DNA of 64,000 bases, from NCBI GenBank assembly GCA_018262895.1, contig JADFDJ010000007.1, positions 62,001 through 126,000 on the forward strand, written 5' to 3'. Each line of letters begins with the position of its first letter. Within the stretch, counting starts at the first letter, position 1. Positions 1 to 9,863 of this stretch are shown piece after piece. A model generated the notes under the pieces. That model had not been told where the DNA came from. It saw nothing but the letters and a program-made list of their open reading frames with translations, and did no database searches. The position numbers and the translations under genes were made by a program. The stretch comes from Methanomassiliicoccus sp. Lineage in GTDB: Archaea > Thermoplasmatota > Thermoplasmata > Methanomassiliicoccales > Methanomassiliicoccaceae.

Positions 1-1431
1 TCGCTGTTCTCATCCAGCAACGAAGGCATCGCTCTTCATGAGCTTGTCTACGACCAGGAGGGCGTTGCACGGGACTACCGCATAATAGATGTCAATCCCG
101 CGTTCGAGCGAGCCACCGACATACCCCGGGAGAAGGCCATCGGAGCGCTCGCCAGCGAGCTGTACGGTATGGGCGAGGCCCCCTTTTTAGAAACGTATGC
201 TCAGGTCGAGAGGACCGGCGAACCGATTTTATTTGATACCCACTTCGAGCCCATGAAGAAGTATTTCCAGGTGTCTGCCTTCAAGCCTAAGAAGGGGCAG
301 TTCGCCGCCACCTTCGTCGACATCTCGAAGCTGAAGGAGGTGCAGCGCCAGGCGGAGGAGCAGAGAGCCCGCCTTCAGGCGGTCATCGACAACGCTCCTG
401 AGGCGCTCATCGTCGCCGATGATAAGGGCCGGGTCCTGATGACGAACAAGAGGGCCAATGCGCTCTATCGCCGGCCTGTCCCTTATGGCGAGAGCTTCGA
501 ATCACACGCCGTCCTACAGCTCTGCTATCCTGATGGCAGGCCGTACCTGCCCCGGGACCTTCCGCTGACCCGCTCCGCCCTGGACGGTGAGACGTACGTA
601 GACCTGGACATGGACATCGTATGGCCGGAGGGCGAGGTGCGACATCTGCTGGTGAACTCCGCGCCTATCACCGGTGATGATGGCAGGAGAATAGGTGCCG
701 TGGAGACCATCATGGACATCACCGAGCGTAGAAGGACGGAGCTGGAACTGAAGAGGTCCAACGCCGAGCTCCAGCAGTTCGCCTTCGTCGCATCCCATGA
801 TATGAAGGAGCCCCTGAGAATGATAACGGCGTACCTGTCATTGCTGGACAAGCAGTTCGGCAGTGGGCTTGAGCCGAAGGCCAAGGAGTACATGATGTAC
901 GTCAACTCCGGCGCGGAGCGCATGAGACAGCTGGTGAACGATCTTCTGCAGTTCTCCAGCATCGATACGAAGGCCAAGGACTTCTACCCCGTGGACATGA
1001 ACGAGGTCTTGTCGATCGTCAGGGAGAACATGCACTTCTCGATACTGGAGATGAACGCCGAGGTCCACTCCGAACCTCTGCCGACGGTGATAGCGGACAA
1101 GGCCCAGATGATACAGCTGGTGACCAACCTCCTGAGCAACGCCATAAAGTTCCACGGTACAGACCCGCCAAGGGTCTGGATATCGTCCACGGAAGGTTAC
1201 TCTGGATGGACCTTCACGGTTAGGGACAATGGTATAGGGATCGACCCCAAGTACCAGAAGAACCTGTTCAAGATGTTCACCAGGCTTCACTCCCAGGACG
1301 AGTATCCTGGCACTGGCATCGGTCTGGCGATAAGCAAGAAGATCGTGGAACGGCACGGGGGTCAGATCTGGTACGAATCGGACGGTGCCATCGGCTCGAC
1401 GTTCTACTTCACGCTGCCCAGGAACATATGA
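1..1431 (+). CDS. PAS-domain sensor histidine kinase (5' end cut by window edge)
   Basis: Open frame continues upstream of the listed M at 169 to base 1 (SLFSSSNEGIALHELVYDQEG...); PAS domains, H-box FAFVASHDMKEPLRM, ATPase motifs NLLSNAIKF, DNGIGI, GTGIGLAI. Confidence 0.93.
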   Translation, partial: SLFSSSNEGIALHELVYDQEGVARDYRIIDVNPAFERATDIPREKAIGALASELYGMGEAPFLETYAQVERTGEPILFDTHFEPMKKYFQVSAFKPKKGQFAATFVDISKLKEVQRQAEEQRARLQAVIDNAPEALIVADDKGRVLMTNKRANALYRRPVPYGESFESHAVLQLCYPDGRPYLPRDLPLTRSALDGETYVDLDMDIVWPEGEVRHLLVNSAPITGDDGRRIGAVETIMDITERRRTELELKRSNAELQQFAFVASHDMKEPLRMITAYLSLLDKQFGSGLEPKAKEYMMYVNSGAERMRQLVNDLLQFSSIDTKAKDFYPVDMNEVLSIVRENMHFSILEMNAEVHSEPLPTVIADKAQMIQLVTNLLSNAIKFHGTDPPRVWISSTEGYSGWTFTVRDNGIGIDPKYQKNLFKMFTRLHSQDEYPGTGIGLAISKKIVERHGGQIWYESDGAIGSTFYFTLPRNI

Positions 1432-1473
1432 TCCAAACTGTCCTTGAACAGTGACTGATCATGGCCTAATGCC

Positions 1474-2259
1474 TTATAGTCTTGACCGAAGGTCCTCATA
1501 CAATTGGTTCGTCCCTTCCGCCGTGCTCAGGTTGAACACGAGCACACCGTCGGAATGATGAACCACGATGCAGCTCGCTACTGAGTTGTATCTTGCCAGG
1601 ACATAATCGCCAAGCTCATCGTTCACGAAGTTACCGCTGCTGACCTCCATTCCTCCGAACCCCCCGCCACGACGACCGTTTTCGAAGTGGTCCCGCAGCT
1701 CCACCGAGATGATATCATCATATGCGATGCTCTCGTCAACCAACGATGCTTTGACCCGGAGACCGTCCGGCTCCAGGGAGGCATCAACGCTTCCCGAGCC
1801 AATGAGCGCGAACACGGCGATCAGGATGACGATCAGGACAGCAAGGCCGGCGATCAAAAGGCTCCTACTGCGCTTCCTGTCTTCCGCTGAAATGACCACA
1901 TCCTTGAGGCTAGCTCCTTCCTTGAGGAACCGGTTCCCAGTGTTCATGCGATAGAGCCCGTAGAACAGGATGGACAGGGCGATGATGAGCGCGATCCAGA
2001 ACAGGGTCGTACTCCCAGCAAGGATCAAGGCTTCCATCCCCAGGAGAAGAATCACAGAGAATGCCGTCATCAGCATGCCGACGAACTTGGCTAGAGCGGT
2101 AGAGTCGTATTGGTCCCTCATGGGCTTCGGGGAGGTGTTGAAACCAGCGATCAACATGGCTCCCCTCCCCGTCGCCCACATGTAGACCGATAGGGCTATC
2201 AAAGGGACCATGATCGATAACAGTAAGACCTGTACCGCTACATCCACGGAGTGAGCCAT
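1474..2259 (-). CDS. multi-TM membrane protein, DUF3784-like N-terminus with C-terminal PH-like soluble domain
   Basis: ORF with several hydrophobic segments; AGFNTSPKPMRDQYD resembles the DUF3784 signature. Confidence 0.7.
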   Translation of the reverse strand: MAHSVDVAVQVLLLSIMVPLIALSVYMWATGRGAMLIAGFNTSPKPMRDQYDSTALAKFVGMLMTAFSVILLLGMEALILAGSTTLFWIALIIALSILFYGLYRMNTGNRFLKEGASLKDVVISAEDRKRSRSLLIAGLAVLIVILIAVFALIGSGSVDASLEPDGLRVKASLVDESIAYDDIISVELRDHFENGRRGGGFGGMEVSSGNFVNDELGDYVLARYNSVASCIVVHHSDGVLVFNLSTAEGTNQLYEDLRSRL

Positions 2260-2405
2260 ATCATCAGCAATATATGGCCCTTTCCAGATTTATATATAAT
2301 ATGATATATATTTAATACGTAAGCCCATAAGAACGAATAAGCTCATACCGCGCCAACAATGGACCAATCCCATTGCACCACGGAAAGGTCCCTTGACCGT
2401 GCCCA

Positions 2406-3203
2406 TCACATAAGGCTGGCGGTAGCCCGCATCGCCGCATCGATGAACTCAGGAAGGATGTCCTTGATCCCATTTATTATGAACTGTATGGATATGGCCA
2501 TCACCAACAGCCCCATGATGCGGGTAATAACCTTCCTTCCCCCTTCCTTCAGAACCCCGTAGATCCGTTCGGAATGGACCATCATATAGAACGAGATGAC
2601 GATGACGGCAAAGATTCCCATGAACACTCCCGCCATGGCCACGACACCTATGCCAAGCCCCCCATCATGCATTATCCTCTGAGCCTCAGACATGAGAACT
2701 ACGACCGTGACTATCGTACCCGGGCCACTGATGAATGGGATGGCTATCGGTATCAAAGCGATGTCCTGAGACGCATCCTTTGCCGCTTGTCCAGAAGAAG
2801 CTGGGTTTAGCATACCGATCGCCGTCGTAAACAGTAGGATGCCACCCGCTATCCTGAACGCTCCGATCCCGAACCCGAACAGCTCGAAGATGAGCAGTCC
2901 AGTGATCGCAAAGAACAGCAATATCAATAGCGCATAATAGGAAGACCTCTTGACGATACCATTCTTTTCCTCGACCGACCTGTTCTCGGTCAGTGCCAAG
3001 AACACCGCGGACGTTGAGATAGGATTAGAGATGACGATGATCGATACCATCGCGGCCGTGACGAACTCCAGAGCTGTGATCAGGTCGCTCAACAATGATC
3101 GATGATGATAGCTCATCATCGTATTAATCTCTTGATGGTCCTGGTCTTGGATATGATGGATGGCCATCATTCCACGAAAAACGTTGAAGACCGATACCTC
3201 CAT
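2406..3203 (-). CDS. MarC/NAAT-family integral membrane protein (real start may be an internal Met near 3116)
   Basis: VISNPISTSAVFLALT, LIPIAIPFISGPGTIVTVVVL are typical MarC-family motifs. Confidence 0.85.
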   Translation of the reverse strand: MEVSVFNVFRGMMAIHHIQDQDHQEINTMMSYHHRSLLSDLITALEFVTAAMVSIIVISNPISTSAVFLALTENRSVEEKNGIVKRSSYYALLILLFFAITGLLIFELFGFGIGAFRIAGGILLFTTAIGMLNPASSGQAAKDASQDIALIPIAIPFISGPGTIVTVVVLMSEAQRIMHDGGLGIGVVAMAGVFMGIFAVIVISFYMMVHSERIYGVLKEGGRKVITRIMGLLVMAISIQFIINGIKDILPEFIDAAMRATASLM

Positions 3204-3377
3204 GTAAAAAGTTACATCGACAATACCATGGATTTACAACATTGAACGTTCTTTTTGTCAGAAGATGCAACGGGAGACCTTATAGGCCACTTAGGGGGTC
3301 TGGCCCAAAAAGAGTCACAGGTCTTTGATCCAGGTGATGTATCCTTGACAAAAATATGAAAAATTGAATATGCTTGA

Positions 3378-3452
3378 TGGTGCGGGCGCCGGGATTCGAA
3401 CCCGGGCTTCAAGCTTGGGAAGCTTAAGTCCTAACCGCTAGACTACGCCCGC
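3378..3452 (-). tRNA. tRNA-Gly (anticodon CCC), 3' CCA encoded
   Basis: Reverse complement GCGGGCGTAGTCTAGCGGTTAGGACTTAAGCTTCCCAAGCTTGAAGCCCGGGTTCGAATCCCGGCGCCCGC-A-CCA folds as a cloverleaf; anticodon stem TAAGC/GCTTG, loop TTCCCAA. Confidence 0.95.
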
Positions 3453-3507
3453 TTGTCTTGAGCCTCATGGCGGATTGTTGATTAAAATGTTTGGAGCCCA
3501 GCAAAGC

Positions 3508-3777
3508 TCACTTAACCGTTTCCAGCTGGCTGATGATGTTCCAGATCAACGTCCTTCCGTGAAGAGGGATGTTGGGGTCGTTGGCCAGCTCATCCAATAT
3601 GAAGATCGCACTGGCTGCCTTGACGTCCATGGCCTCGTTGGGTGCCTGCAGGCGCCCCTTGGCATCTGATGCCCCTCTCCGGATATTTCGGGGAACAGAG
3701 GTATCTTCCGCCAACTGGTCCAATACGTCCATTATTTGCTTCAACTTAACATTGTCCGCCATAGTTATTACCCCCAT
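3508..3777 (-). CDS. UPF0147 family protein
   Basis: LKQIMDVLDQLAEDTSVPRNIRRGASDAKGRL and NIISQLE resemble the UPF0147 family. Confidence 0.85.
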   Translation of the reverse strand: MGVITMADNVKLKQIMDVLDQLAEDTSVPRNIRRGASDAKGRLQAPNEAMDVKAASAIFILDELANDPNIPLHGRTLIWNIISQLETVK

Positions 3778-3804
3778 ATGGGGAAATTTATTTGCTCCAT
3801 GCTG

Positions 3805-4152
3805 TTAGTCGGAGGTCTCGACCTCTCCCTTCTCGAACTTGAGCTCGCCGTTCTTCTTGAAGGTGGTCACCACCATAGAGGTCTTGCTCTCCTTGATGCC
3901 GGGGATGCTCGACACCGTTTCCATGAGGAAACGTTTCAGCTTTTGGTATGAATCGAACTTGACGACCGCTACGATATCGACGTCACCTGTTACCAGGTAG
4001 ACATCGTCCACAGAGTCGTTCTGTGCGATGGCCTCGGCGATGATATCGGCCTCCTTGGTCTCCACCTTGAGGTTGATCAAGGCTGTCACCTGCTCGTCCC
4101 CGAAATACGAGGAGATAACCGAATCGTAGTCGGACTTTTCCCGGTTCTGCAT
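3805..4152 (-). CDS. Lrp/AsnC-type ligand-binding (RAM) domain protein
   Basis: ALINLKVETKEADIIAEAIAQNDSVDDVYLVTGDVDIVAVVKFDSYQKL; stand-alone RAM domain. Confidence 0.8.
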   Translation of the reverse strand: MQNREKSDYDSVISSYFGDEQVTALINLKVETKEADIIAEAIAQNDSVDDVYLVTGDVDIVAVVKFDSYQKLKRFLMETVSSIPGIKESKTSMVVTTFKKNGELKFEKGEVETSD

Positions 4153-4241
4153 CTCAATACCTCAAGACCTTATTGCAGTTATGGATGATATGCTCTGCGA
4201 GCGAATCCTCTGCCTTCTAACTAAAAGCCTAAAAGAGGAAC

Positions 4242-4409
4242 TCAGCCTGCGGTCTCGAACTCTTCCTGGAGGTCGATGATGACCTGCTCGAGGACCTCTT
4301 CGAGGGAGGAACTGCGGTACTCTCTGACCCCGCCTATCTCGCTCTGAACCCTGGCTATATAGTCGTTGTTGTCCTTAATGAATTCAACGTTGCAGAGGGT
4401 CTCTTCCAT
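4242..4409 (-). CDS. small acidic hypothetical protein (55 aa), below the ORF-track size cutoff
   Basis: Manual translation: MEETLCNVEFIKDNNDYIARVQSEIGGVREYRSSSLEEVLEQVIIDLQEEFETAG*; G/C-biased codon use like neighbouring genes; fills the gap between AsnC-like and RimI-like genes. Confidence 0.65.
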   Translation of the reverse strand: MEETLCNVEFIKDNNDYIARVQSEIGGVREYRSSSLEEVLEQVIIDLQEEFETAG

Positions 4410-4531
4410 CTTCCTTCACCCGAGCCAACATCCGCGTTAGATGACAGCACGGCGAATACTGCGGTCAGTATATATTGATTTTCCCCTCAGCGAGCTGGCC
4501 CCGTTCCTTTTTCGCAGGGCAGACCACGAAC

Positions 4532-4969
4532 TTAAAGCACCTTGATCATGAAGAACGCATCTCGTCCAGGCCCATAATAATCACCGATAACGCCTTCGAT
4601 GTTGAAGCCATGGTGCAGATAGAGGTTCATGGCCGGAACGTTAATCACCTCCACCTGAAGGACCATCTTCCGAGCGCCCCTTGCCCTGACCCTCCCTTCC
4701 GCCTCCACCAGCAGCGCATGGGCGATGCCTTGGCCCCTGTACTGGGGGAGAACGGCCAGGGACACCAGCTGGGCTGCTATCAGCTCTTGCCGGTAGTTCA
4801 CTATGGCCGACCCTATAGGTCCGTCGGCGTCGGCGAGAATGGTCTCAAAGCCATCCTCCTCCAGGATGGCTGCCAGGTCCTCGGCGGAATAGCGCTCCTC
4901 TTGGAAGCAGATGTTCTCGATCTGCTGCAATATCGGCAGGTCCTCGATGCCTGCGGTCCTGATCATCAC
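4532..4969 (-). CDS. rimI: GNAT N-acetyltransferase, RimI-like
   Basis: VSLAVLPQYRGQGIAHALLVEAEGRVRARGARKMVLQVEVINVPAMNLYLHHGF. Confidence 0.87.
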   Translation of the reverse strand: MMIRTAGIEDLPILQQIENICFQEERYSAEDLAAILEEDGFETILADADGPIGSAIVNYRQELIAAQLVSLAVLPQYRGQGIAHALLVEAEGRVRARGARKMVLQVEVINVPAMNLYLHHGFNIEGVIGDYYGPGRDAFFMIKVL

Positions 4970-5103
4970 GAAAACGCATAGTCAGAACATCGTTAATTCA
5001 CTTGTGACAAGAAATTGAAAAAACCGGCCATGGATAGATATCAAGACCGTTATCGATGACCGTCTGGCAGGGCGAAATAAAAAGATAGTTGAACCGAGTT
5101 TGA

Positions 5104-6402
5104 ATGAACATGACGTTCCTTCCCATCAGCAAGCTCATACACCTGCCTTCCGACAGCGAGGTCGAGGCACGGGGCTGGATATACCGGGCCAGGTCCAGCG
5201 GGGCCATCGTCTTTCTTGTTCTGAGGGATTCCTCGGGTATAATCCAGGTCACGGTGAAGAAGGGGAACCTCCCTGACCTGGAGTTCGAGGCCGCCCGGGA
5301 CGCAGCGGTGGAGTCATCGGTCGTGGTTCAGGGAAGGCTGTTCGAGGACAAGCGCGCTCCCGGCGGGAAGGAGCTGAGAGCATCTGCTTTCAAGGTGCTG
5401 GGCTCCGCCCAGCCGTTCCCCATAACTGAATACCAGAGCGAGGAGCTTCTGCTCGATCAGCGCCACCTGTGGATACGCTCTCGGGAGCAGACCGCGGTGA
5501 TGAAGGTCAAGGCCGCTGTCATGGCCGGCGCCAGGGACTGGCTGCGGGAGAACGAGTTCATCGAGGTCACGCCTCCCATGCTCACCCAGAACGCCTGCGA
5601 GGGCGGTACCACACTGTTCAAGCTGAACTACTTCGACCGCGAGGTGTTCCTGAGCCAGAGCTCCCAGATGTACCTGGAGGCGCTGATATTCTCCCTGGAA
5701 AGGGTCTACTCCCTGGCCCCCTCCTTCCGCGCCGAGAAATCGCGGACCAGCAGGCACCTCACCGAGTTCTGGCACCTGGAGCTGGAGGCGGCGTGGATCG
5801 ACTACAGGAAGAGCATGGAGGTCCAGGAGCAACTGGTAACTGCCATGGTGCAGAGGGCATTGCGCGACACCAGGGAGGAGCTGGTGCACCTGCGAAAGGA
5901 CATCGGGCCGCTGGAAGCTATAGCCCCCCCGTTCAAGCGAATCACCTACTCTCAGGCCATAGAGAAGCTCCAGGCCCTGGGGCACGGAATAACCTGGGGA
6001 TGCGACCTGGGGGCTCCGGAGGAGCGGGCGATCACCGCCGACGAGGCGGTGCCGGTCTTTGTGACCAACTTCCCCAAGGAGTGCAAGCCCTTCTACATGA
6101 AAGAGGATCAGGAGGACCCGCGGACGTACGCCTGCGCGGACCTGCTGGCCCCTGCCGGCTTCGGGGAGATCATCGGAGGGTCGGAGAGAGAGGTGGACCT
6201 CAGCAAGATGCTCGCTCGCCTGGAAGAGCAGGGATTATGCCTGGAGGCATACGAGTGGTACCTGGACCTCCGCCGCTATGGGTCCGTGCCGCACTCCGGG
6301 TTCGGCCTGGGGATCGAGAGGGTGGTCAAGTTCCTCTGCGACCTGGAGCACATCCGTGACGCCATCCCCTTCCCCCGCACGGTCTCCCGCGCCTACCCCT
6401 GA
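5104..6402 (+). CDS. asnS: asparaginyl-tRNA synthetase
   Basis: OB-fold N-terminus, NACEGGTTLF, SQSSQMYLEAL, TEFWHLELEAAWIDY, GFGLGIERVV, DAIPFPRTVSRAYP. Confidence 0.92.
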   Translation: MNMTFLPISKLIHLPSDSEVEARGWIYRARSSGAIVFLVLRDSSGIIQVTVKKGNLPDLEFEAARDAAVESSVVVQGRLFEDKRAPGGKELRASAFKVLGSAQPFPITEYQSEELLLDQRHLWIRSREQTAVMKVKAAVMAGARDWLRENEFIEVTPPMLTQNACEGGTTLFKLNYFDREVFLSQSSQMYLEALIFSLERVYSLAPSFRAEKSRTSRHLTEFWHLELEAAWIDYRKSMEVQEQLVTAMVQRALRDTREELVHLRKDIGPLEAIAPPFKRITYSQAIEKLQALGHGITWGCDLGAPEERAITADEAVPVFVTNFPKECKPFYMKEDQEDPRTYACADLLAPAGFGEIIGGSEREVDLSKMLARLEEQGLCLEAYEWYLDLRRYGSVPHSGFGLGIERVVKFLCDLEHIRDAIPFPRTVSRAYP

Positions 6403-7460
6403 ACGTACTTGGCGAGGTGCACGATCATGTCGTGCGCCTCCTCCAGCTCCTGTATCTCCACATACTCGTCGATGATATGGGCGAGTTTAGGATCTCCGGG
6501 CCCGCATATGTACACGTGAGGGTTCACCGCGGCATAGTGGGGCGCCTCCGTGGCATAAGGCACGACGATGGGGTCCGTGCCCAGGAAATCGGACAGTACC
6601 ATGCTGATCTCCGAGCCGGGATCGGACTCGAACGCGCCGATGGTGTACTCGACATCCATCTCGTAGACCTCCCCCCTCAGCCTGTTGACAATGATGTCCT
6701 CGATGTCATGGGTGGTCTGGGTGGAGGGATACCGGACATCGACCTCCACCGTGCAATGGTCGGAGACGACGTTGTTCTTGTTCCCTCCCTGGATGGTGGA
6801 GAAGCACATGGTCATGCCCGTCGACCTCTGCGAGGAGATCTCCGCGAGGTCCAGCAGGCGGTCGAGGCAGTAGTGCATCTTAAGGATGGCATCGTCCCCC
6901 AGCCAGGGCTGGCTGGCATGGGCGGCCCGACCCCGGGTGGTCAGACGGAAGCGGTACACCCCCTTCTCCCGGTACGCCGGCGCCAGTGCCGTCGGCTCCA
7001 TGATGAGCACGCCCTTGGCCTTGCGTACCGCGTCCTCCTTGACTATGGCCGCCACTCCCTCCATCTGCTCCTCCTCATCCGTGGTCAGGCAGATGCCGAA
7101 GGGTACGTCCTCCTTCACCAGGTCCCCGGCGGCCTCGATCATGGCGGCGCAGGCGCCCTTCATGTCCGTGGTCCCCCGGCCGTAGATCCGGTTGCCGTCG
7201 ATCTCCCCCTGGAACATTGCCCAGTTGGAGCCCACGGGAACGGTGTCGAGATGCCCTGTGAACAGCATGCCGTTCTTGCCGTAGGTTGCAAGGAGGGCCG
7301 GATACCTGTCGGGGCCTACCTGCTTCACCCGCATCCCCGCGGCCTCCAGCCGGCGCCGGGTGTAGCGGATGATGGTGCTCATGTCGGAGTGAAGGTCGCT
7401 CTCCATGGCCAGAAGGTCCTGCAGAGTGTCTAGCACTTTCTCTCTCATCGGATCACGCAC
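6393..7460 (-). CDS. M20-family metallopeptidase (ArgE/DapE-like)
   Basis: MLFTGHLDTVPVG, GRGTTDMKGACAAMI, TTDEEEQMEG. Confidence 0.9.
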   Translation of the reverse strand: MRDPMREKVLDTLQDLLAMESDLHSDMSTIIRYTRRRLEAAGMRVKQVGPDRYPALLATYGKNGMLFTGHLDTVPVGSNWAMFQGEIDGNRIYGRGTTDMKGACAAMIEAAGDLVKEDVPFGICLTTDEEEQMEGVAAIVKEDAVRKAKGVLIMEPTALAPAYREKGVYRFRLTTRGRAAHASQPWLGDDAILKMHYCLDRLLDLAEISSQRSTGMTMCFSTIQGGNKNNVVSDHCTVEVDVRYPSTQTTHDIEDIIVNRLRGEVYEMDVEYTIGAFESDPGSEISMVLSDFLGTDPIVVPYATEAPHYAAVNPHVYICGPGDPKLAHIIDEYVEIQELEEAHDMIVHLAKYVQG

Positions 7461-7779
7461 CCTCCCCGAAAGGTGGCCTCTTTATCATTGCCCAGACCGG
7501 CGGATAGTTCACCATTGCTACCAGCTCCTCACACACAAGGGAATGCCTCACGCCGACCAGATAGAAGGCATAACGTTTGCCCTGGTGTCCTGCTTTGCCC
7601 TCCTTGAGAGCACTGACGTTGTGGACGGGCGTCCCCCGTCCTCCATGCTTTGCCATCTCGTAATCCATATCAAGATGGACATCGTGCAAGGGGGCGCGCC
7701 TCATTAGCGCTCGAGGAACTCCCTGGATGAATAATATCCTTTGTGCGGATTTGGTGGCCGTTGTGAGGTCGGTGTTCAT
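7453..7779 (-). CDS. hypothetical protein overlapping the start of the M20 peptidase gene
   Basis: 108-codon ATG ORF with plausible codon use (AGG Arg, G/C third positions), 8-nt overlap with the downstream gene; no family recognised. Confidence 0.4.
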   Translation of the reverse strand: MNTDLTTATKSAQRILFIQGVPRALMRRAPLHDVHLDMDYEMAKHGGRGTPVHNVSALKEGKAGHQGKRYAFYLVGVRHSLVCEELVAMVNYPPVWAMIKRPPFGEGA

Positions 7780-7860
7780 CTACGGTCCGAGAAGCGTAGG
7801 GGCTGGACTGTGCTTGCTGACCTCAGCTAGCTGTAAATATCTGCGCATCGGTCCAGGTCC

Positions 7861-8214
7861 ATGAGCTCTACGGACTGCGCGGACCAGGCGCCGAAACTGC
7901 GCAAACCCTTCAAGGACCCGCTAGTAACATTGGGTCTGTCCATCATCCCTGGGTTGATCGGGCTTTTCGGAATAGGGCACTTCTACGTAGGTAGGCCCCT
8001 TCGAGGAATCTCCTTCCTTGTGGTCGGGGGCATAGCCGCATTCCTGCTCATATTCCACCAGTACCCACTTCTCTCCGGGCTCGTCAACAGCGTCGTGGCC
8101 TCATTCCTAATCGTCTTCCTCATAGTCATGCTGATCGCTAGCGTGGCCGACGCTCTCCTGCTGGCAAGAGCTTACAACAGGGAGGGCCAGGCCACGGGGA
8201 TAGCCCTGTGGTGA
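7861..8214 (+). CDS. small TM2-like membrane protein
   Basis: GLIGLFGIGHFYVGRPLRGISFLVVGG resembles TM2 domain. Confidence 0.72.
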   Translation: MSSTDCADQAPKLRKPFKDPLVTLGLSIIPGLIGLFGIGHFYVGRPLRGISFLVVGGIAAFLLIFHQYPLLSGLVNSVVASFLIVFLIVMLIASVADALLLARAYNREGQATGIALW

Positions 8215-8290
8215 CCCGAGGGCGTGCGGCGACGCTCCGCCCGGCACATGGCAAGGTTCATTAGCTCTGCGCGTAGTAGGATGATGCGGT

Positions 8291-9667
8291 ATGGTCCGCT
8301 CCATAAACCCTCGAACGGGCACGGTGATCGCCGAGTTCATCCCCACGTCCCCGTCCCAGCTGCGGGATGCTGAAGGCCGTGCGAGGCAGGCGCAGAGGCA
8401 GTGGTTCTCGGAGACGACGCTCGAACAGCGTATCGCCGCGGTGAAGGAGCTGGAATCGGTTTGCCGCCACAGGATCGACGAGGTCGTGGCCCTGATGCAC
8501 GAGGAGGTCGGCATCCCCATGAAAGCGCTGAGGGCGGCCTACAACAGCGTGCTGGCCGGCGTGGATCATTATGTGTCCGAGGCCGCCCGGCTACGGGACA
8601 CCGAGTATCCCTGCCCCGCGACCTGGTCGGCCACCACGGCCCGTCTGTCCCTGCATCCACATGGAGTGCTGGGTCACATAGGGGTGTGGAACTTCCCCTT
8701 CTGGCAGACCATGATAACGGCGATACCCGCTCTCCTGACCGGGAACGCAGTGGTGTACAAGCCTTCTGAGCTATGCACCGGAACGGGGCTGAGGATCGCG
8801 GAGCTGGTCCACGAGGCAGGCTACCCCAAGGACCTGTACATACCAGTGATCGGGGGGCCGGAGGTGGGCAGGATGATGGTGACCTCCGACGTTGACGCCC
8901 TGGCGTTCACCGGAGGCATGACCACGGGGCTGGACATCACACGCAACGCGGGGATTAAGCCCCTGATCCTGGAGCTGTCAGGCAACGATGCGGCCATCGT
9001 CCGCGAGGACGCCGATGTGGAGCTAGCGGCCAGGGGCATCGCTTACGGCACTTTCAGCCGGGGCGGGCAGATATGCATCCGCATAAAGCGTGTATACGCC
9101 CATGAGGACATCGCCGAGGAGCTGCTGGACCGTCTCGTGGACATCGCCACCCGCCTCAACGTGGAGCAGGACATCGGCCCGCTCATCCGCGAGGAGTCGC
9201 GGGAGAGGGTGATGAGGGCTGTGGAGGAGGCGGTAAAGGGCGGCGCCGAGCTCCTTTGTGGTGGGCGCGCCCTTCCCGGGCCCGGTTTCTTCTATCAGCC
9301 CACAGTGCTGCGGCACTCTGACGATAGGCTGTCATTGGTGCACAACGAGACCTTCGGACCAGTGTGCCCGGTGCGAGCGGTGCGCACGGACCTCGAGGCC
9401 GTCGCCCTGGCCAACGACTCCCCCTACGGTCTGGGAGCTACGGTGTGGACGAGGGACTGCGAAAAGGGTGAGCTCATCGCCCGGCAGCTGGAAGTGGGGA
9501 ACATATGGATCAACGAGTGCGTCCGCACCCTGCCCGGAGGGGAGTACTTCCAGGGTTGGAAACAGAGCAGTATACCGTCCTCCATGTCCCGCCTTCAGAT
9601 GTTCACCAAGAAGAAGATGGTGGTGACCAACCGGTCACCGGAGCCACGGGCCCACTGGTTCTCCTGA
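8291..9667 (+). CDS. NAD(P)-dependent aldehyde dehydrogenase
   Basis: NFPFWQTM, GNAVVYKPSE, LELSGNDAAIV, SRGGQICIRIKRVYAH, NETFGPVCPV. Confidence 0.93.
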   Translation: MVRSINPRTGTVIAEFIPTSPSQLRDAEGRARQAQRQWFSETTLEQRIAAVKELESVCRHRIDEVVALMHEEVGIPMKALRAAYNSVLAGVDHYVSEAARLRDTEYPCPATWSATTARLSLHPHGVLGHIGVWNFPFWQTMITAIPALLTGNAVVYKPSELCTGTGLRIAELVHEAGYPKDLYIPVIGGPEVGRMMVTSDVDALAFTGGMTTGLDITRNAGIKPLILELSGNDAAIVREDADVELAARGIAYGTFSRGGQICIRIKRVYAHEDIAEELLDRLVDIATRLNVEQDIGPLIREESRERVMRAVEEAVKGGAELLCGGRALPGPGFFYQPTVLRHSDDRLSLVHNETFGPVCPVRAVRTDLEAVALANDSPYGLGATVWTRDCEKGELIARQLEVGNIWINECVRTLPGGEYFQGWKQSSIPSSMSRLQMFTKKKMVVTNRSPEPRAHWFS

Positions 9668-9863
9668 TCGACAAGTCATTGGATCGATGGCAGAGAAAGA
9701 CGGCATCGGTCATCGGGGGCCTTCTGAGATATATGATCGTGCGCTCTGAGGACGATCCCTAAATCAGCTGCCTTTTTAGCGGACCAGCATCGCCCTTGAA
9801 GAGCCGCCTCGTTTTCTGCCGCCATACTTCGATGCTCGGAAGGGGACCGAACATCCCGCGGGA

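Noticed and set aside
6417-7433. 338-aa plus-strand ORF antisense to the M20 peptidase
   Set aside because: Shadow ORF; the peptidase motifs on the minus strand are clear.
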